A stretch of DNA of 64,000 nt, from contig CP136068.1 of assembly GCA_032622095.1 (NCBI GenBank), positions 50,090,443-50,154,442 on the forward strand, given 5' to 3'. This stretch comes from Siphonodentalium dalli. Its lineage: Eukaryota; Mollusca; Scaphopoda; Gadilida; Siphonodentaliidae. How positions within the stretch are numbered: the stretch's first letter is position 1; each line of letters starts with the position of its first letter. The notes beneath the pieces were generated by a model. That model made no database searches, was not told the DNA's origin, and was given only the letters and a program-made list of their open reading frames with translations. The translations under genes were made by a program, and so were the position numbers. Of this stretch, positions 46,245 to 57,747 are shown in pieces.

Positions 46245-47910
46245 AAGCATGTCAACATGAAAGCTGTCTTTATTGTCAACGCCTTGTATGCTGCTACTTG
46301 TTTTGGGCACTGCTTTGTTTGATGCACACTCAAATCACATTATATGACCCGCTATATCTCGGTAGAAGACACTTAGCATGATGGTCAATTATTGAGAATA
46401 CAGAAGTCAAGTGAACTCTTACCCAAACCCGCAAGTGGCGATATCAATGTGAAGTAATTATAAAGCGTTTACCAAATACCGACAGTCTTAATGTTGAGTC
46501 AGGATTTTGTATTCCAGCCACCCGCTCAGGCTATTCCCGATGTTCACGGGGGCAACCAGCATATATTCCATTTTGAATATTTCCAAAACAGGTCAGCATC
46601 ATTATCCATCATATGACTTTATCTAAATTCGTGAGTTCTATGTTGTCATGCACTTGAAATGTCGGGAATTAACAGCGAGTGTTCGCAAATTATCCATTTT
46701 GTTTCAGAATGACTGGGTCTTTTGGGAACACGGAAAAAAATGTATTTTACCAGTAGTCACGGAAACCCACACTAGGACAACTTTAGCAAACTGATTTCAC
46801 TATACTGGTAACCAGTTTAGTAGCCATTTTGAATGTACCTGCATAATATGTCAATCCATCATGTTATGCTTACCGAATAGTTAGATATATGAATTTATTC
46901 AAAATACGGTTGCTATTAGCCACCGATTTCAAACAGTTGTGAATGAATTACACATCCCTATATATTTTATGATTCATGATTTATGAATCCTTCTGTACTT
47001 GTATTATCCGTTGTCTGCTTGTATTCCCCGACAAAAAAGCCCCCCCTAGCTGAATACTAGATCATTCAAATGAATACTTTTATACATGAGTGGGCGAATC
47101 CATTCAGCAAAGAAAGGGTGAATACAGTAAATTCTCAACCTTTTAAGTCAGCCCATTAGTTTGAAGATACAAATTCACTTCTAGAAGATTCAGTGAAAAA
47201 ATGCTCGGTGACATCAATGTTGAAAAAGTCATCTCCATGCCACCTTAATGCTATGCACACTACGTAACGTACATGCATATTGTAGAAGGCGAAATTTAGA
47301 AGGCATATTCAGCACTATAGTATTAATGTTGAGTAATCAGGCGTCCTTTTATATATACATATATAGGACTTCCAACCTCGCTTCGCGTTGATACTAAGTA
47401 ATTAAATGGAAACTGAAGATTATATTTTACAGTGCTTTTAGCAGAAGTCTTATCAACGTATGAATCGGACTGTCACGGGGAGAATTACCGTGATGATGCA
47501 TGCGATGGGCATTATATAACCTTCATCGTCATATTTTATTTAGAGAGGACGATAAATCCCACGAGACCATTATTAGGCTCGTGGAATGAAATATTTACCT
47601 TACTCCTATTTAAAATTACACGGACCGATTTTACACGAAATAATTGCTATGCTATGTTATATGCTTTAATCCACACAATTAGATACATAACATTAGTCCC
47701 ATAAATTTATTAGTTTTATTCTATAGTTAGCGGAAGTCATGATTTTACGCCCGTCTCGATATATGTTTCCAAACGATATGACTGTGCTGAATGTAATGCA
47801 AATCCACATCCGTTAAATACTTGCGATTACGTCGCGTATACGGAAATTCGTAACTTATTTTATAACTTCAGCCATAAACTAATTAATATTGAATAATTAA
47901 ATTTGATTTT
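46245..47910. other. No gene recognised
   Basis: AT-rich. The frame 47432-47704 (90 residues) has no motif or splice consensus. The phrase CCCCGACAAAAAAGCCCCCC near 47026 recalls the subterminal motif of the hAT element and may be a scrap of another copy. Confidence 0.4.
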
Positions 47911-48687
47911 TAGATAAGATAAGATAAGTTTATTGACAATTACACCCACACGGGGCCGATGTCACAACATAAATAACAATAAATATATATATGATACAAT
48001 AAGTATACACAATTGTAATCAGAATTAAAATGGAAAAAAATTCATGTTTGTTGTTGAAAATCTGGTGATTCAGACCTTTTGTGGAAAAAGAGACGGACCA
48101 TGTTACAGATGATATTGCACGTTTCTGTTTTGTCATTTCGCAGTATGAAAATGAATTTTTGGGCATCGGTCATGTTAATAAACTTGTGATTTACTTTATT
48201 TATTTCGTCAAAGAAACGGAGACGCATGCTTTTGTAAATAGGACATTTTAAAATAAAATGTTCCTCGGTTTCCGTTTCCAATCCACACTTTCTGCATATT
48301 CTCTTGTCTACAGGAATCTTCGGTTGTTTATGGCGCCCTTTTTCAATTTCTAGAGTATGATTGCTAATCCGCAATTTGCTGAAGATCTTTCTTACTTCGA
48401 TATTTTTTACTATGTCCAAATATGGCTCCAATCGGTAATCACTTATTATTTCTCTATACACCCTCAATTTGTTCTTACCTGGGTTTTTCATCGTTATATA
48501 TATCTCTTCTGAAACACGACACATGGTCAACCTTGAAACTATCACAAATAGTGTGTTGAATTTTCTTCAAATACTGATTAGTTTTATCAATAATTTCCGT
48601 GAGTTTTGGAATGTCAAAGTTGAAGGACCAATGATAGCCTGTTAACAGGGACGTTTTCAGCAGACATCTTCGACTCAAATTAATCAT
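47911..48687 (-). pseudogene. 5'-truncated LINE, RT C-terminal domain and 3' tail (same family as LINE B)
   Basis: Minus-strand frames 48475-48687 and 48042-48545 join by a frame change. The first reads NLSRRCLLKTSLLTGYHWSF; the second has YRLEPYLDIVKN, FSKLRISNHTLEIEKGRH, CRKCGLETETEEHFILKCPIY (Cx2C...H...C zinc motif) and AQKFIFILRND. The copy at 19952-20765 has the same blocks (YYIEPYLKY, RLRISNHNLAIEN, CLYCKEGKSIENEIHFI, DKFIFIMSN). The 3' end reads CAATAAACTTATCTTATCTT, the same TTATC-repeat tail. The RT core is missing. No target duplication was seen. Confidence 0.88.
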
Positions 48688-48779
48688 ATATATTTAATAT
48701 AGTATCGATACTAAAAGTCTATAGATCGTTGTTACTACATTTAATGTATTGAAATTGTCGTACAACCTCCCTTTAACTA

Positions 48780-49020
48780 TTTGAATAAATGCAACCTGGG
48801 GCATATACTATAGAATACAATTTTTGTAATAGCAGGCTTATTTGAGTCGTACAGAAGGTGTCGAGTACTATAGACCACTGTAATTTAACAGCGAACGCGA
48901 TTTCTTGTAAATCACAAAAAGACGGCAAATCGAGTACTATCGACCACCGTTCGTTAAACGCACATCTGAACATTTGTGATTTTTTGTCAAGGGAAATTAC
49001 TCTAAAGATATATGCGAATG
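48780..49020. repeat. Diverged direct repeats around GAGTACTATAGACCAC
   Basis: TCGAGTACTATAGACCACTG at 48867 and TCGAGTACTATCGACCACCG at 48930 are followed by related AACGC.. segments. Looser matches occur near 50650, 50725 and 50940 (TACTATAGAACAC). Confidence 0.5.
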
Positions 49021-49689
49021 ATATGGCAATGCCTATTTGTGTCAGTTGGTGAGTGATTTAGTTGACGAATAAAGGTACATTATGTGTGACTAATTTCCGA
49101 CACTTGGCTTATTTTTACCACAATTGCACACGGTGAAATATAATTCATTCGGTATCATGTGGAATATATACTTACCATTTTCAGATGTTTTATGTTATAT
49201 GTTTATTAGCGGTTTGTCGAAAATGGTCGACAAACACACATATCGGTTGCCCTTCAAATGGCCACATCAACTTTATATAGCAATATTACCACGGGTGGAA
49301 CCTGATTTGTCTAGCAAGCTTTGGGCATGGACAGCGGCTGAAATATTAGTTGGAACATCTAGACCTTAATATATAGTTGACAAGTTTTGAGGTACCATGC
49401 AGCTGGAAAACTTCAACCCGTGATGGGGTGCGATGGCCGTTCTCGGAATTGGTATTTTCGACCTGTGTCAAGGATGGGTATTCATTTGGAAATTCCAATG
49501 TTGACCAACACTCCCTCGTCCAGGGTCTCCGGGGAAATCCAACCTCGATTTTAAAACATAGGCCTATATATAGCACCATCTACTTAAACTATACCTATAC
49601 TTAATTTATACCCAACTAAGCGGCTGAATTTAGGTAAACATATGACATTTGGTTTATAATCAACACGCACTAATACATTGGTAAGTTAA

Positions 49690-50106
49690 AGGCCCACTTA
49701 ATTTTCGAATATTCAGAAAACATTATTCCATATTATATACCATTTGGAAGAGGAACCAAAAAAATATAATTTCCACAGGATAAGAAGCAGCTGTGGCCTA
49801 GGACTGTCCACCAAGTGATAGAGATTCATTCCAACCCCCCCTTGTCAACCAAGAATTCATCAGAATTCAAGCTAAGAGATAAGAGTTATTCCCCTTCCAT
49901 TGAGTATAATAGACTTTATAGTACAGTCCGGATTAAAATTAAATACAGGACACACCTTGGTACCTCAACAGAAACAACATGTTCCCAGTTTATTTGACCG
50001 GATCTGTTAATAATACAATGTGTTGGAGCTTCCTCTGTCAAATGGTATATACTATGGAATATGTTGTGTATAATGTGATCTGGTGATTCGAAAATTAAGT
50101 GGGCCT
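49690..50106. mobile_element. TTAA-flanked MITE (AGGCCCACTTAATTTTCG ends)
   Basis: 417 bp. AGGCCCACTTAATTTTCGAA at the left and its complement TTCGAAAATTAAGTGGGCCT at the right, with TTAA at 49686-49689 and 50107-50110. The interior includes CAGCTGTGGCCTAGGACTG, faintly like a tRNA-type A box, and no ORF of note. Kolobok-like (inference). Confidence 0.92.
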
Positions 50107-51024
50107 TTAAGGTTGGACCCCGATTTTGTCTAAGAATTCACTCATGGAATATTATGTGCGGCACTATTGGCCAAATTAAATTGTTTAGACCACAAGGTGA
50201 ACGCAAACTTCTTGAGCACACAAATGCCATGCGGTTCAAATAGGTTGCACAATGTCATGGTAAATATTTGGGGTCTACTGATTCTTAACGCAACTTAGCC
50301 TGAAATTATCAGTGACTGTTTCAACACGAAGTGCCACCACCCCCGATTCACCGCGTATCCGTGTACCTTCACACAAAGAGTCCAAGCCCGACAATTTACT
50401 GTAACTCTTTAATTCCATTCATAATTAAAATCTAGGCTATCTCCTTTCAACTCCATTGAGTGTAAACCATCTCAATGGGTTAACAATTGAGATTCGGTGA
50501 CCGCATTACAAAGAACATGTACCCAGCTAATCGCACTCACCATTATCCGCACGGAAATTCGTCGTGAACACGACGTGAAAAATCAATAATGTAGCCTATG
50601 CAGTTGTAATCTAAAAATGAATTAAAAAAAAAATGGTATTATTGCTGTACTATAGAACCCGCTTAGTCAGTACTTTATCATTCCGTGTTGCGATTTTTTA
50701 CATATTACAAAGCTGTAGCGTTCGAGTACTATGGAAACATGCAACGATGAAACTTTCAGGCCCCCTTTTTCTCCACCAAATGCAAAGATTTTCCGGTCAA
50801 GTGAATCCCGGTATATAGATGGTTCGCCAAAAAAGATCATATAAGTCATTACATGTCAATATATTTGGCATATAAAGAGTTTTGGGCATATGTTTAGTTT
50901 CAATCTACAATGAAAGAAATACACTGATAGAAATACAGTCGAATACTATAGAACACAAAATATGTATTACAAAATTAGTAAATCACAAATTAACGCTGAT
51001 ATTACAAAAATTGTATTATAAAGT

Positions 51025-51188
51025 TATTATACAATGTTGTGTACAGTATGTGTTTTTCTTGTATGAGTCCAGGTTGTGATGAAAAGTCATATTGGACGAG
51101 ACACGCCAGTGTCGAGTCCAATATGATTTTTACCACAACCTGGACGAGTACAAGAACAACTCATACTGTACATAACATTGTATAATGA
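51025..51188. repeat. Palindrome, arms about 75 bp
   Basis: ATTATACAATGTTGTGTACAGTATG, TCCAGGTTGTG and GTCATATTGGAC pair with GTCCAATATGAT, CACAACCTGGAC and CATACTGTACATAACATTGTATAAT. The inner motif AAGTCATATTGGAC returns near 51470-51525 in both orientations, another fragment of the same family. Confidence 0.9.
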
Positions 51189-51592
51189 CATTTTTATTAT
51201 CCATCTGTATGTTTATCCAAATTTTGGGAATAAAACTTTTGTGGTTATTTTTGGTATTTGTCGGCACTTAATTCTCTATAAAAGCCTGTACCGTATATTG
51301 ATCATCAGAAAGCATGATTTGGAAAAGTAAACACGGAAGTGAGAAAAAACTCAATGCGGAAGTGAAACGTCTGCTAAAATCCATCAATGTTGCGCGCGCA
51401 TCACAATTTCACCGATTCATTTCGCAATAGAGTTAATTCGTGACGTCACGGAGTCTAATATGAAAAGTCATATTGTACAGTCGGGAGTCCAATATGACTT
51501 TCGGGAGTCCAATATGACTTTTTCCAGGACTATCACGTGGCGGCTTTTGCCCAATCGGAAATGGTGTTAGTTAAGGGATGGATAATAATCTA

Positions 51593-51900
51593 TAGTATAG
51601 GCCCCTGGTGGTGATTTTCTCTGTCATCATAGCGTGGGTAAATGTAAAAAACTGCATGGAACCTTTTGTATACTTTGGTGTTATATAAGCAATGTATATA
51701 TAGTTTTATCGTCGAGATGGGTTGTGCTAAATCATTGGACAATGTCACGTGGCCGCTAAATCCAAGATGGCTGCCATTATAAGCAGAATTCAGCTTAATT
51801 CTCAGGATGTTTGCAAATGTCCTGACCAAATAACCACAGCTGTACAAATCTGTGGCATATATGCCCACATATCATCCTATTCACATTGTGTTATTAGATG
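51593..51900. mobile_element. Possible end fragment of a TAGTATAGG-type inverted-repeat element
   Basis: TAGTATAGGCCCCTGGTGG resembles the tip of the 12.1-16.6 kb element (TAGTATAGGGCGGC), and CCAAGATGGCTGCCATTATA lies 170 bp inside, as in the other inverted-repeat families here. No opposite end was found, so this is at best half an element. Confidence 0.35.
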
Positions 51901-52097
51901 AGGAGACGGAAGTCACGGGACAGGACTGTACAGACAGGTCGTGTTAACTTTATGGGCCGTTTAACGATTTTCGTTTTGAAGGATTTTGCTGATTTACATG
52001 ATGAAGTTTCTCCACTTACATGTATCATGCCGTCTGTTCTACTTTCGGTGGAACACAACTTGGGGAGAATCTTATAAATTCCTCGAAACTCAGTTAA

Positions 52098-52426
52098 CCT
52101 CTTCGCTGCTATGACGTCCGTATCTATTACGGACGTAAAAGTGCACGCCGTGTGCTATATGGTCCGTAGGTACTACGGACCTACTTCAGCACACTAGAAG
52201 TAGGCCATCATACATAACTGGAACTCAGAGATTAGTGCATCGGAATAACTGTATCTCGACGTTTCAAACAGTGTATGATGTTCCACGATTGTGAACAATA
52301 AAAGCCTTTCAGCTGAGTCACTTGTATGGTTCATTTGACATTCCCGCTATATTTTCCCATTGGAAAATGCCAATAACGTCAACAGCCCAGCACACGACGT
52401 CATAACGTCATTTAGCAGCGAAGAGG
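52098..52426. mobile_element. piggyBac-like MITE (CCTCTTCGCTGCT ends, TTAA)
   Basis: The left end is CCTCTTCGCTGCTATGACGTC and the right end, read in complement, CCTCTTCGCTGCTAAATGACGT. TTAA is at 52094-52097 and 52427-52430. C-C-rich ends followed by TGACGTC are, to my knowledge, typical of piggyBac elements. Two small internal hairpins (GTCCGTATCTATTACGGAC and GGTCCGTAGGTACTACGGACC) lie near the left end. 329 bp, no ORF. Confidence 0.88.
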
Positions 52427-52544
52427 TTAAAGAAAACGGTAATGGCTTGCTTCTAACAAAGACTACGTTTATTCACACAGACATGCATATAACATATACG
52501 TGGTTGCTGTGGTTTTACTCTGGTCGATTTCATATCAATGATGC

Positions 52545-52595
52545 ATGCAACTACAGTTATTGGACTATCAGGGATCTGGTTCGAATCCCGAAAAG
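52545..52595 (+). repeat. tRNA-derived SINE-like segment (B box only)
   Basis: GGTTCGAATCC at 52578-52588 fits the RNA polymerase III B box, and TTGGACTATCAGGGATC before it resembles the anticodon-to-variable part of a tRNA-type SINE. The T stem pairs in four of five positions. No A box or acceptor stem, so not a tRNA gene. Confidence 0.3.
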
Positions 52596-53029
52596 CGCAG
52601 ATTTGTGATCCAGGAAATGTAACCTGATTCGTTTGTCTGAGTAAGTTAGTCGGTACTGATGCTTTCCGTTGATCTGTGCAGTGGAGTTATGATTTCCCGG
52701 TGAAATTAACCATAATTTCCTTCACCGACACCGAGCCCATAACACTGATTATAGATGCAACATCCTGCAAATTTAAAGATATTTTAACCAAAATATATGA
52801 TGCCCCTATCGCACCCATTACACAGAATAATTCAACAAAACACTTACCGACAATGTGAACATTAATGTCCAAAGTATAGATTATGATATAGCAAATGTAA
52901 TACGCGCTATAATCGAAATGACACCCGCGCTATAGCCATAGCTGATCTGATGATTGATTGTAGGTTCCTGAAACACGTAGTTCGTTGGTGTCATCGCGGG
53001 AGGGAGCATCAATTATTGTGAGATTGCAG

Positions 53030-53280
53030 CTATAATGTTTATTCCTCTGTATATAATGGATCGGTTTCATAACTCTATAACTCTTAAGATCAACATTCCT
53101 CTGCATAATGGATCGGTTTCATAACTCTATAACGCTAAGATCTACATTGTCTGTTATTTCTCTGTATAATGGATCGGTTTCATAACTCTATAACGCTAAG
53201 ATCTACATTGTCTGTTATTTCTCTGTATAATGGATCGGTTTCATATCTCTATAACTCTATGATCTACATTGTCTCATGTC
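53030..53280. repeat. 61-bp tandem repeat, about four units
   Basis: CTCTGTATAATGGATCGGTT, TCATAACTCTATAACGCTAA and GATCTACATTGTCTGTTATT repeat four times, the two central copies nearly identical. Confidence 0.92.
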
Positions 53281-53439
53281 ACCGACCGGAACAGCACAAT
53301 TATCCGGAATTGTAGGTGTTTGATTGAACATCAATAACCCAATCCACTCCCTTCAAAGTTATGTAAACACGATTAAACCTCAAACACCCAAAACCATCCA
53401 AGTAATACATTGTCTTTTATCGGCGACCGAACAGAAAAA

Positions 53440-53940
53440 TGATCCGGGATTGTGTATTCACATTGGATCCGAGATTGTAGATTCACATTGGGGGTCCAGG
53501 ATTGTATATTCACACTGGATCCGGGATTGTATATTCACGTTAGATCGGGGATTGTAGATTCAGACTGGATCCGAGATTGTATGTTCACTCTGGATCGGGG
53601 ATTGTAGGTTCACATTAGATCGGGGATTGTAGGTTCACACTGGTTCAGAAATTATAGGTTCACACTGGATCCGGGATTGTGGGTTCACACCGGATCTGGG
53701 ATTGTGGGTTCAAACTGGATCCGGGATTGTAGGTTCCCATTGGATCCGGGATTGTAGATTCATACTGTATCCGGGATTGGGGGTTCATACCGGATCTGGG
53801 ATTGTCAGTTCAAGCTGGATCCGGAATTATAGGTCCACACTAGATCAGGGAATGTAGGTTCACTTGACACTGGATCGTGAATTGTAGGTTTACACTGGAT
53901 CCGCGATTGTAGGTCACATCGGATTGTAGGGTGTTTGGCA
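53440..53940. repeat. 26-bp minisatellite bracketed by about 100-bp direct repeats
   Basis: About 19 variable units of GGATCCGGGATTGTAGGTTC plus ACACT. The flanks at 53327-53420 and 53940-54030 share CTTCAAAGTTATGTAAACAC, GATTAAACCTCAAACACC and CCAAGTAATAC in the same orientation, so the array lies between two copies of one sequence. Confidence 0.9.
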
Positions 53941-54039
53941 TATCATCGATCATCCAACCCAACCCCTCTTCAAAGTTATGTAAACACGATTAAACCTCAA
54001 ACACCAAACCCACCCAAGTAATACGCTGTTGGATACTGA

Positions 54040-54325
54040 AAATATATATCACTGCAGATTACGATGCCAATGTAGTAGCTTGCTATCAGATACGGTTCTA
54101 AATCACATGGCAAATTCAAAATACTGCATATGTGGAAAGGAGTAGAGGATGCCTTCCATTATTTCTTTGAATGCCACCTATATCCAAGCCATAATAAAGA
54201 AATTCGTCCACTGAATCAATTACTTCCGTATAATGTATACTCACTAAAAAGTTTGTATGCGGAGATCCTGTTCTACGCGATTGTGACAACGAGAAAGTCT
54301 TCTCAGATGTACATCCATATGTAAG
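54040..54325 (+). pseudogene. LINE-like C-terminal fragment with zinc knuckle
   Basis: Frame reads LLSDTVLNHMAN, YCICGKGVEDAFHYFFECHLY, NQLLPYNVYSLKSLYAEILFYAIV. The Cx1Cx..HxxxxC arrangement followed by Y is the zinc motif near the C-terminus of many non-LTR retrotransposon ORF2 proteins. Only about 90 residues survive. Family not assignable. Confidence 0.5.
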
Positions 54326-54571
54326 GCAGCAAACGACTGTCAACAAATACGACTGTCAACAAATACGACTTTCAAAAGATACGAACTCATGATTAACTCG
54401 GGGAGAAGGGTGTGCGGTGATATCCGCAGCTTTGTTTTTGGTAATTATGTCGCTTTGCCATTTCTCTTTAATTAATTGTCAGTGTAAATACAAATGGGAG
54501 AGGAGGTACCTATATCTTAGATCAACACTTGTCCTCCATTCCCATTGTCTGTAAAAAGTTGTTGTGTTATA

Positions 54572-56745
54572 TAGTCTGGTCGTTGAAGCATTGGACCTAG
54601 AACAAATTGTCTACAAGCTGTTTTTGGAGTCATATTGTCGGGCAGAATGTAGGGAACAACATATCCAAAATTCGCTAAAATCCGCTTTGGGGAAAATTCT
54701 CTATTGAAGATGGCGTCCATAATGTCTGTTGTTATCGGAAAATACTGAATTCTGCGGCAGGTGCTCCAATTAATGCTAAATTCGTAATAAATTGAAATAT
54801 ACACAAACATTGCTTAGTCGTAAACCATATATGTAGAATATTTTTCCCAAAATGGCCACAAGAATGGACAAAATCGAATGAAATTTACATTTAGTGCAAA
54901 ATTGAATAGCTAGTCCTATACGAGTGAACAAACGCTCGAATACTGCGAGGAAGAATGACTACAAGTATAAGAGAAACTTTTGATTAGAGATGTACAAATT
55001 CTCTCTGATGTATCTCACGAGAGAGCAAGCGAAATCAGGGTCTTGTGGAGCGGTTAAACTGGAGTTTTTGGGCGTCCAGAAACGGAAAAATGACGCAGTT
55101 TTATCTGTACCGCTAATCTTGAATCGTGTGATATATGTGTAATTAAACAGCTAAACGGTATTTAGTTGGGATGTATTGACTATGCGGCCTTTCTCTAGAA
55201 GCAGAAATATATGTATTCAGAGCAGTCTAACGAATGAGACCGATCACCATTTATTTTGATATCTACGGTATAAAACCTTAAAAAATTAATTGCTATAAAA
55301 CGGTATGAATTATGTTCATATTGTACTGGGGAGAATGCATAGATCCTATTTACGTGTCTCAAAATAGTAGTTATAGATGCCTAGATCAAGTGATAAAACA
55401 CGAATATTTCGCTTTTATCACAAGAATGCGTGATGGTGTACCATGAACTAAATGTATTAAATCACAAATGAGTACCATAGACTGTCTTCAATATATTCAA
55501 AACTTGACCAAAATTGCCTACATAATCTGTGATAGAGACTGTGTTTATACCTGGAAATTATATTTGGTTGAATTCACCAAGGCCACATCTACGCGAAACT
55601 TACAACGTTGTCTTCAACCACATCACCGCGTTTACCCATTTTCCATAATGTTACACATGTCTGTTGCACACAGAACCACAACTAACAATATTGGGTGAAT
55701 GTTCAACGTTGGAATAACATCTTAAACGATGATCACCTGATATTTAGCACGATTACGTGGGTGGTAATGGTAATATATTTTCAAACAAAAATATACTGAA
55801 AACTAATAGTGTGCATTGCGCTGTAGCTTATTCTAGTTGTAAAGTGGCCACTGAAGTAATTTTAACAAAATTGTCTACTAAGAAACCGCGTTGGTAGCAG
55901 AATGAAAATTAGTCTTACATACAATGTACTATGTACAGTCTCTTTGACCTGGTGAGATTCGGTGCTAATCCATTGAAGATATGAGTGTTTCTTTACAGTA
56001 TAATAACCATTGCGACATACGTGTATCGTTTATTATCACCGGGAGTGTTGACAATTCCGGAAATATAACTAGTATTTATACCTCTAGAGTATGAACTTAA
56101 TTTCGGCGTTGCATTCAATATTTAATCACCATGCCGAATGAAACTACCATGCACTGTGAGGCGAAACATTAGTTCGTGTGTTGCATGCACGAGCTATTTT
56201 TGTTTTGCCCAACAGTTGGATGTTGGATAATCAGAACACTCAAACGTTAAAGACGTAAATCATTGGGGGGTTGACTTGCTGTGCAGTGACCGATGATCCT
56301 TCAGATTGATCTGTTTTAATGATGTGTGTACCTTTAAAGATATTTAACAACCGACTTGTAAGTCTTGTATATTGCCAATACGTATTTCACTCTTATGTGG
56401 TTACCCAATATGTTGCTTTCTACGTGGTATGGTTTGGAGTTGCGGCCATTTTGACAACCATTTCATGGCCACGATTGTATAATTTTCTGTCCGTGTCACT
56501 CTACTCGCTCCCGCATTCTAATTTAACACAAACTGATATAACGGCATAATTCTGATGCCACTATATATCGTATAATGACTTATATCGAGAACTGATGTAG
56601 TATAGACAACCATGTTGGACGCCATCGTGGATAACAAAGTTTCCCCAACGCGGATTTTTGCGGATTTTGGATATGTTGTTCCTGATGCTTTTCCGCGTCG
56701 AATGTTCTAGGTTCACCTCAAAATCGAGTCTCAACGACCAGACTA
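54572..56745. mobile_element. 2.2-kb element with TAGTCTGGTCGTTGA inverted ends and ATA target duplication
   Basis: The left tip TAGTCTGGTCGTTGAAGC and complement of the right tip TAGTCTGGTCGTTGAGAC continue with GGACCTAGAACA or AACCTAGAACA, GGAACAACATATCCAAAATY, CGCWAAAATCCGC and GATGGCGTCC over about 160 bp. ATA is outside both ends (54569-54571, 56746-56748). The interior holds a 76-residue frame at 55468-55698 and one at 56319-56549, neither with a motif. Clearly related to the element at 57748-62139. Confidence 0.9.
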
Positions 56746-57747
56746 ATATAATACACCATGTTTATGTAAAATTTAATAAATAAACGTGTTTAAACTAAAC
56801 TATCATTCAATGTACAACGTTGTAAAACGTGTCTCCGCGCTCGGGTGTTTGTCACACACACGCTGTCATTCATTTGCATTTATAGCATGCATCGATTATA
56901 AAGCAGAAATGATAACAATATTTTCCTTTATTTGAAAAACTCACGAATTGGGCGCCTTCATAAGGAGTCTGAAGTTGGTGTTTGTGTTCTCGTCTCACAC
57001 CAGATTTACGTGAACGGTAATTTATCGACGAATACATTTTGGCTTGTCACATAGAACACATACAAACTTTTTGCAAGATGCGTTGTTGTATCATATATAG
57101 TACTAACAGGGTTACCCGGCGTTGCCCAGGTTAAAGTGATGTGAAACCCTCTGCATGCTGTGGATATTTGTTGGGAATAGAGAATACTCTTGCTCAAAGT
57201 GTTACATCTATTCTCTTAAAGTGTATATTCAAATAGAATCACAAAACAAGATTCCTACACAGTCATGGAATATAAGTAATGGCGCACCTTGTCGATTGTC
57301 ATTTTGTTTTTCGCGATTAATCCGTTCCACCAACAAAGAAGTATTTATTTATTTATTTACAACTGCGTATACTTCAGACGCTATAACATGATACTGTTTT
57401 TTATTGATACATGAAAATCATAACCACATTAGTTCGCAAAAATAAAAGACGACGATTGGGTTTTACATCTAGAGCTGTATCAATCAATCTAGTGCATGGG
57501 TTGGACTAAGATCTTGATGACACCTGGCTATCATATCTCCATGAAGATACAGATGTTTTAAAGAAATGTCCAGGTGCTCCTCTGTTCGTGGTGCTATATA
57601 TTGGCTAAATATTATCAGTTTAAAAGAAATGTTGCTGCGCACGTATATCAGCCGCATGTGCCCGACACTGAGCGATATTTTGAGTTGTTTATGTTAGTCG
57701 ATGAGTCTGTTCTAAAAAATCCGCTGAATCAGACAGATATACCCTTG

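Noticed and set aside
49124..49369. Possible exon after a TTTTCAG acceptor
   Set aside because: The acceptor is plausible but the frame ends in a stop soon after and shows no motif; insufficient support.
52545..52595. tRNA gene
   Set aside because: B box present but no acceptor stem, D arm or clear anticodon arm.
56319..56549. Short hydrophobic protein resembling a membrane segment
   Set aside because: Inside the 54572-56745 element, no splice sites and no conserved residues recognised.
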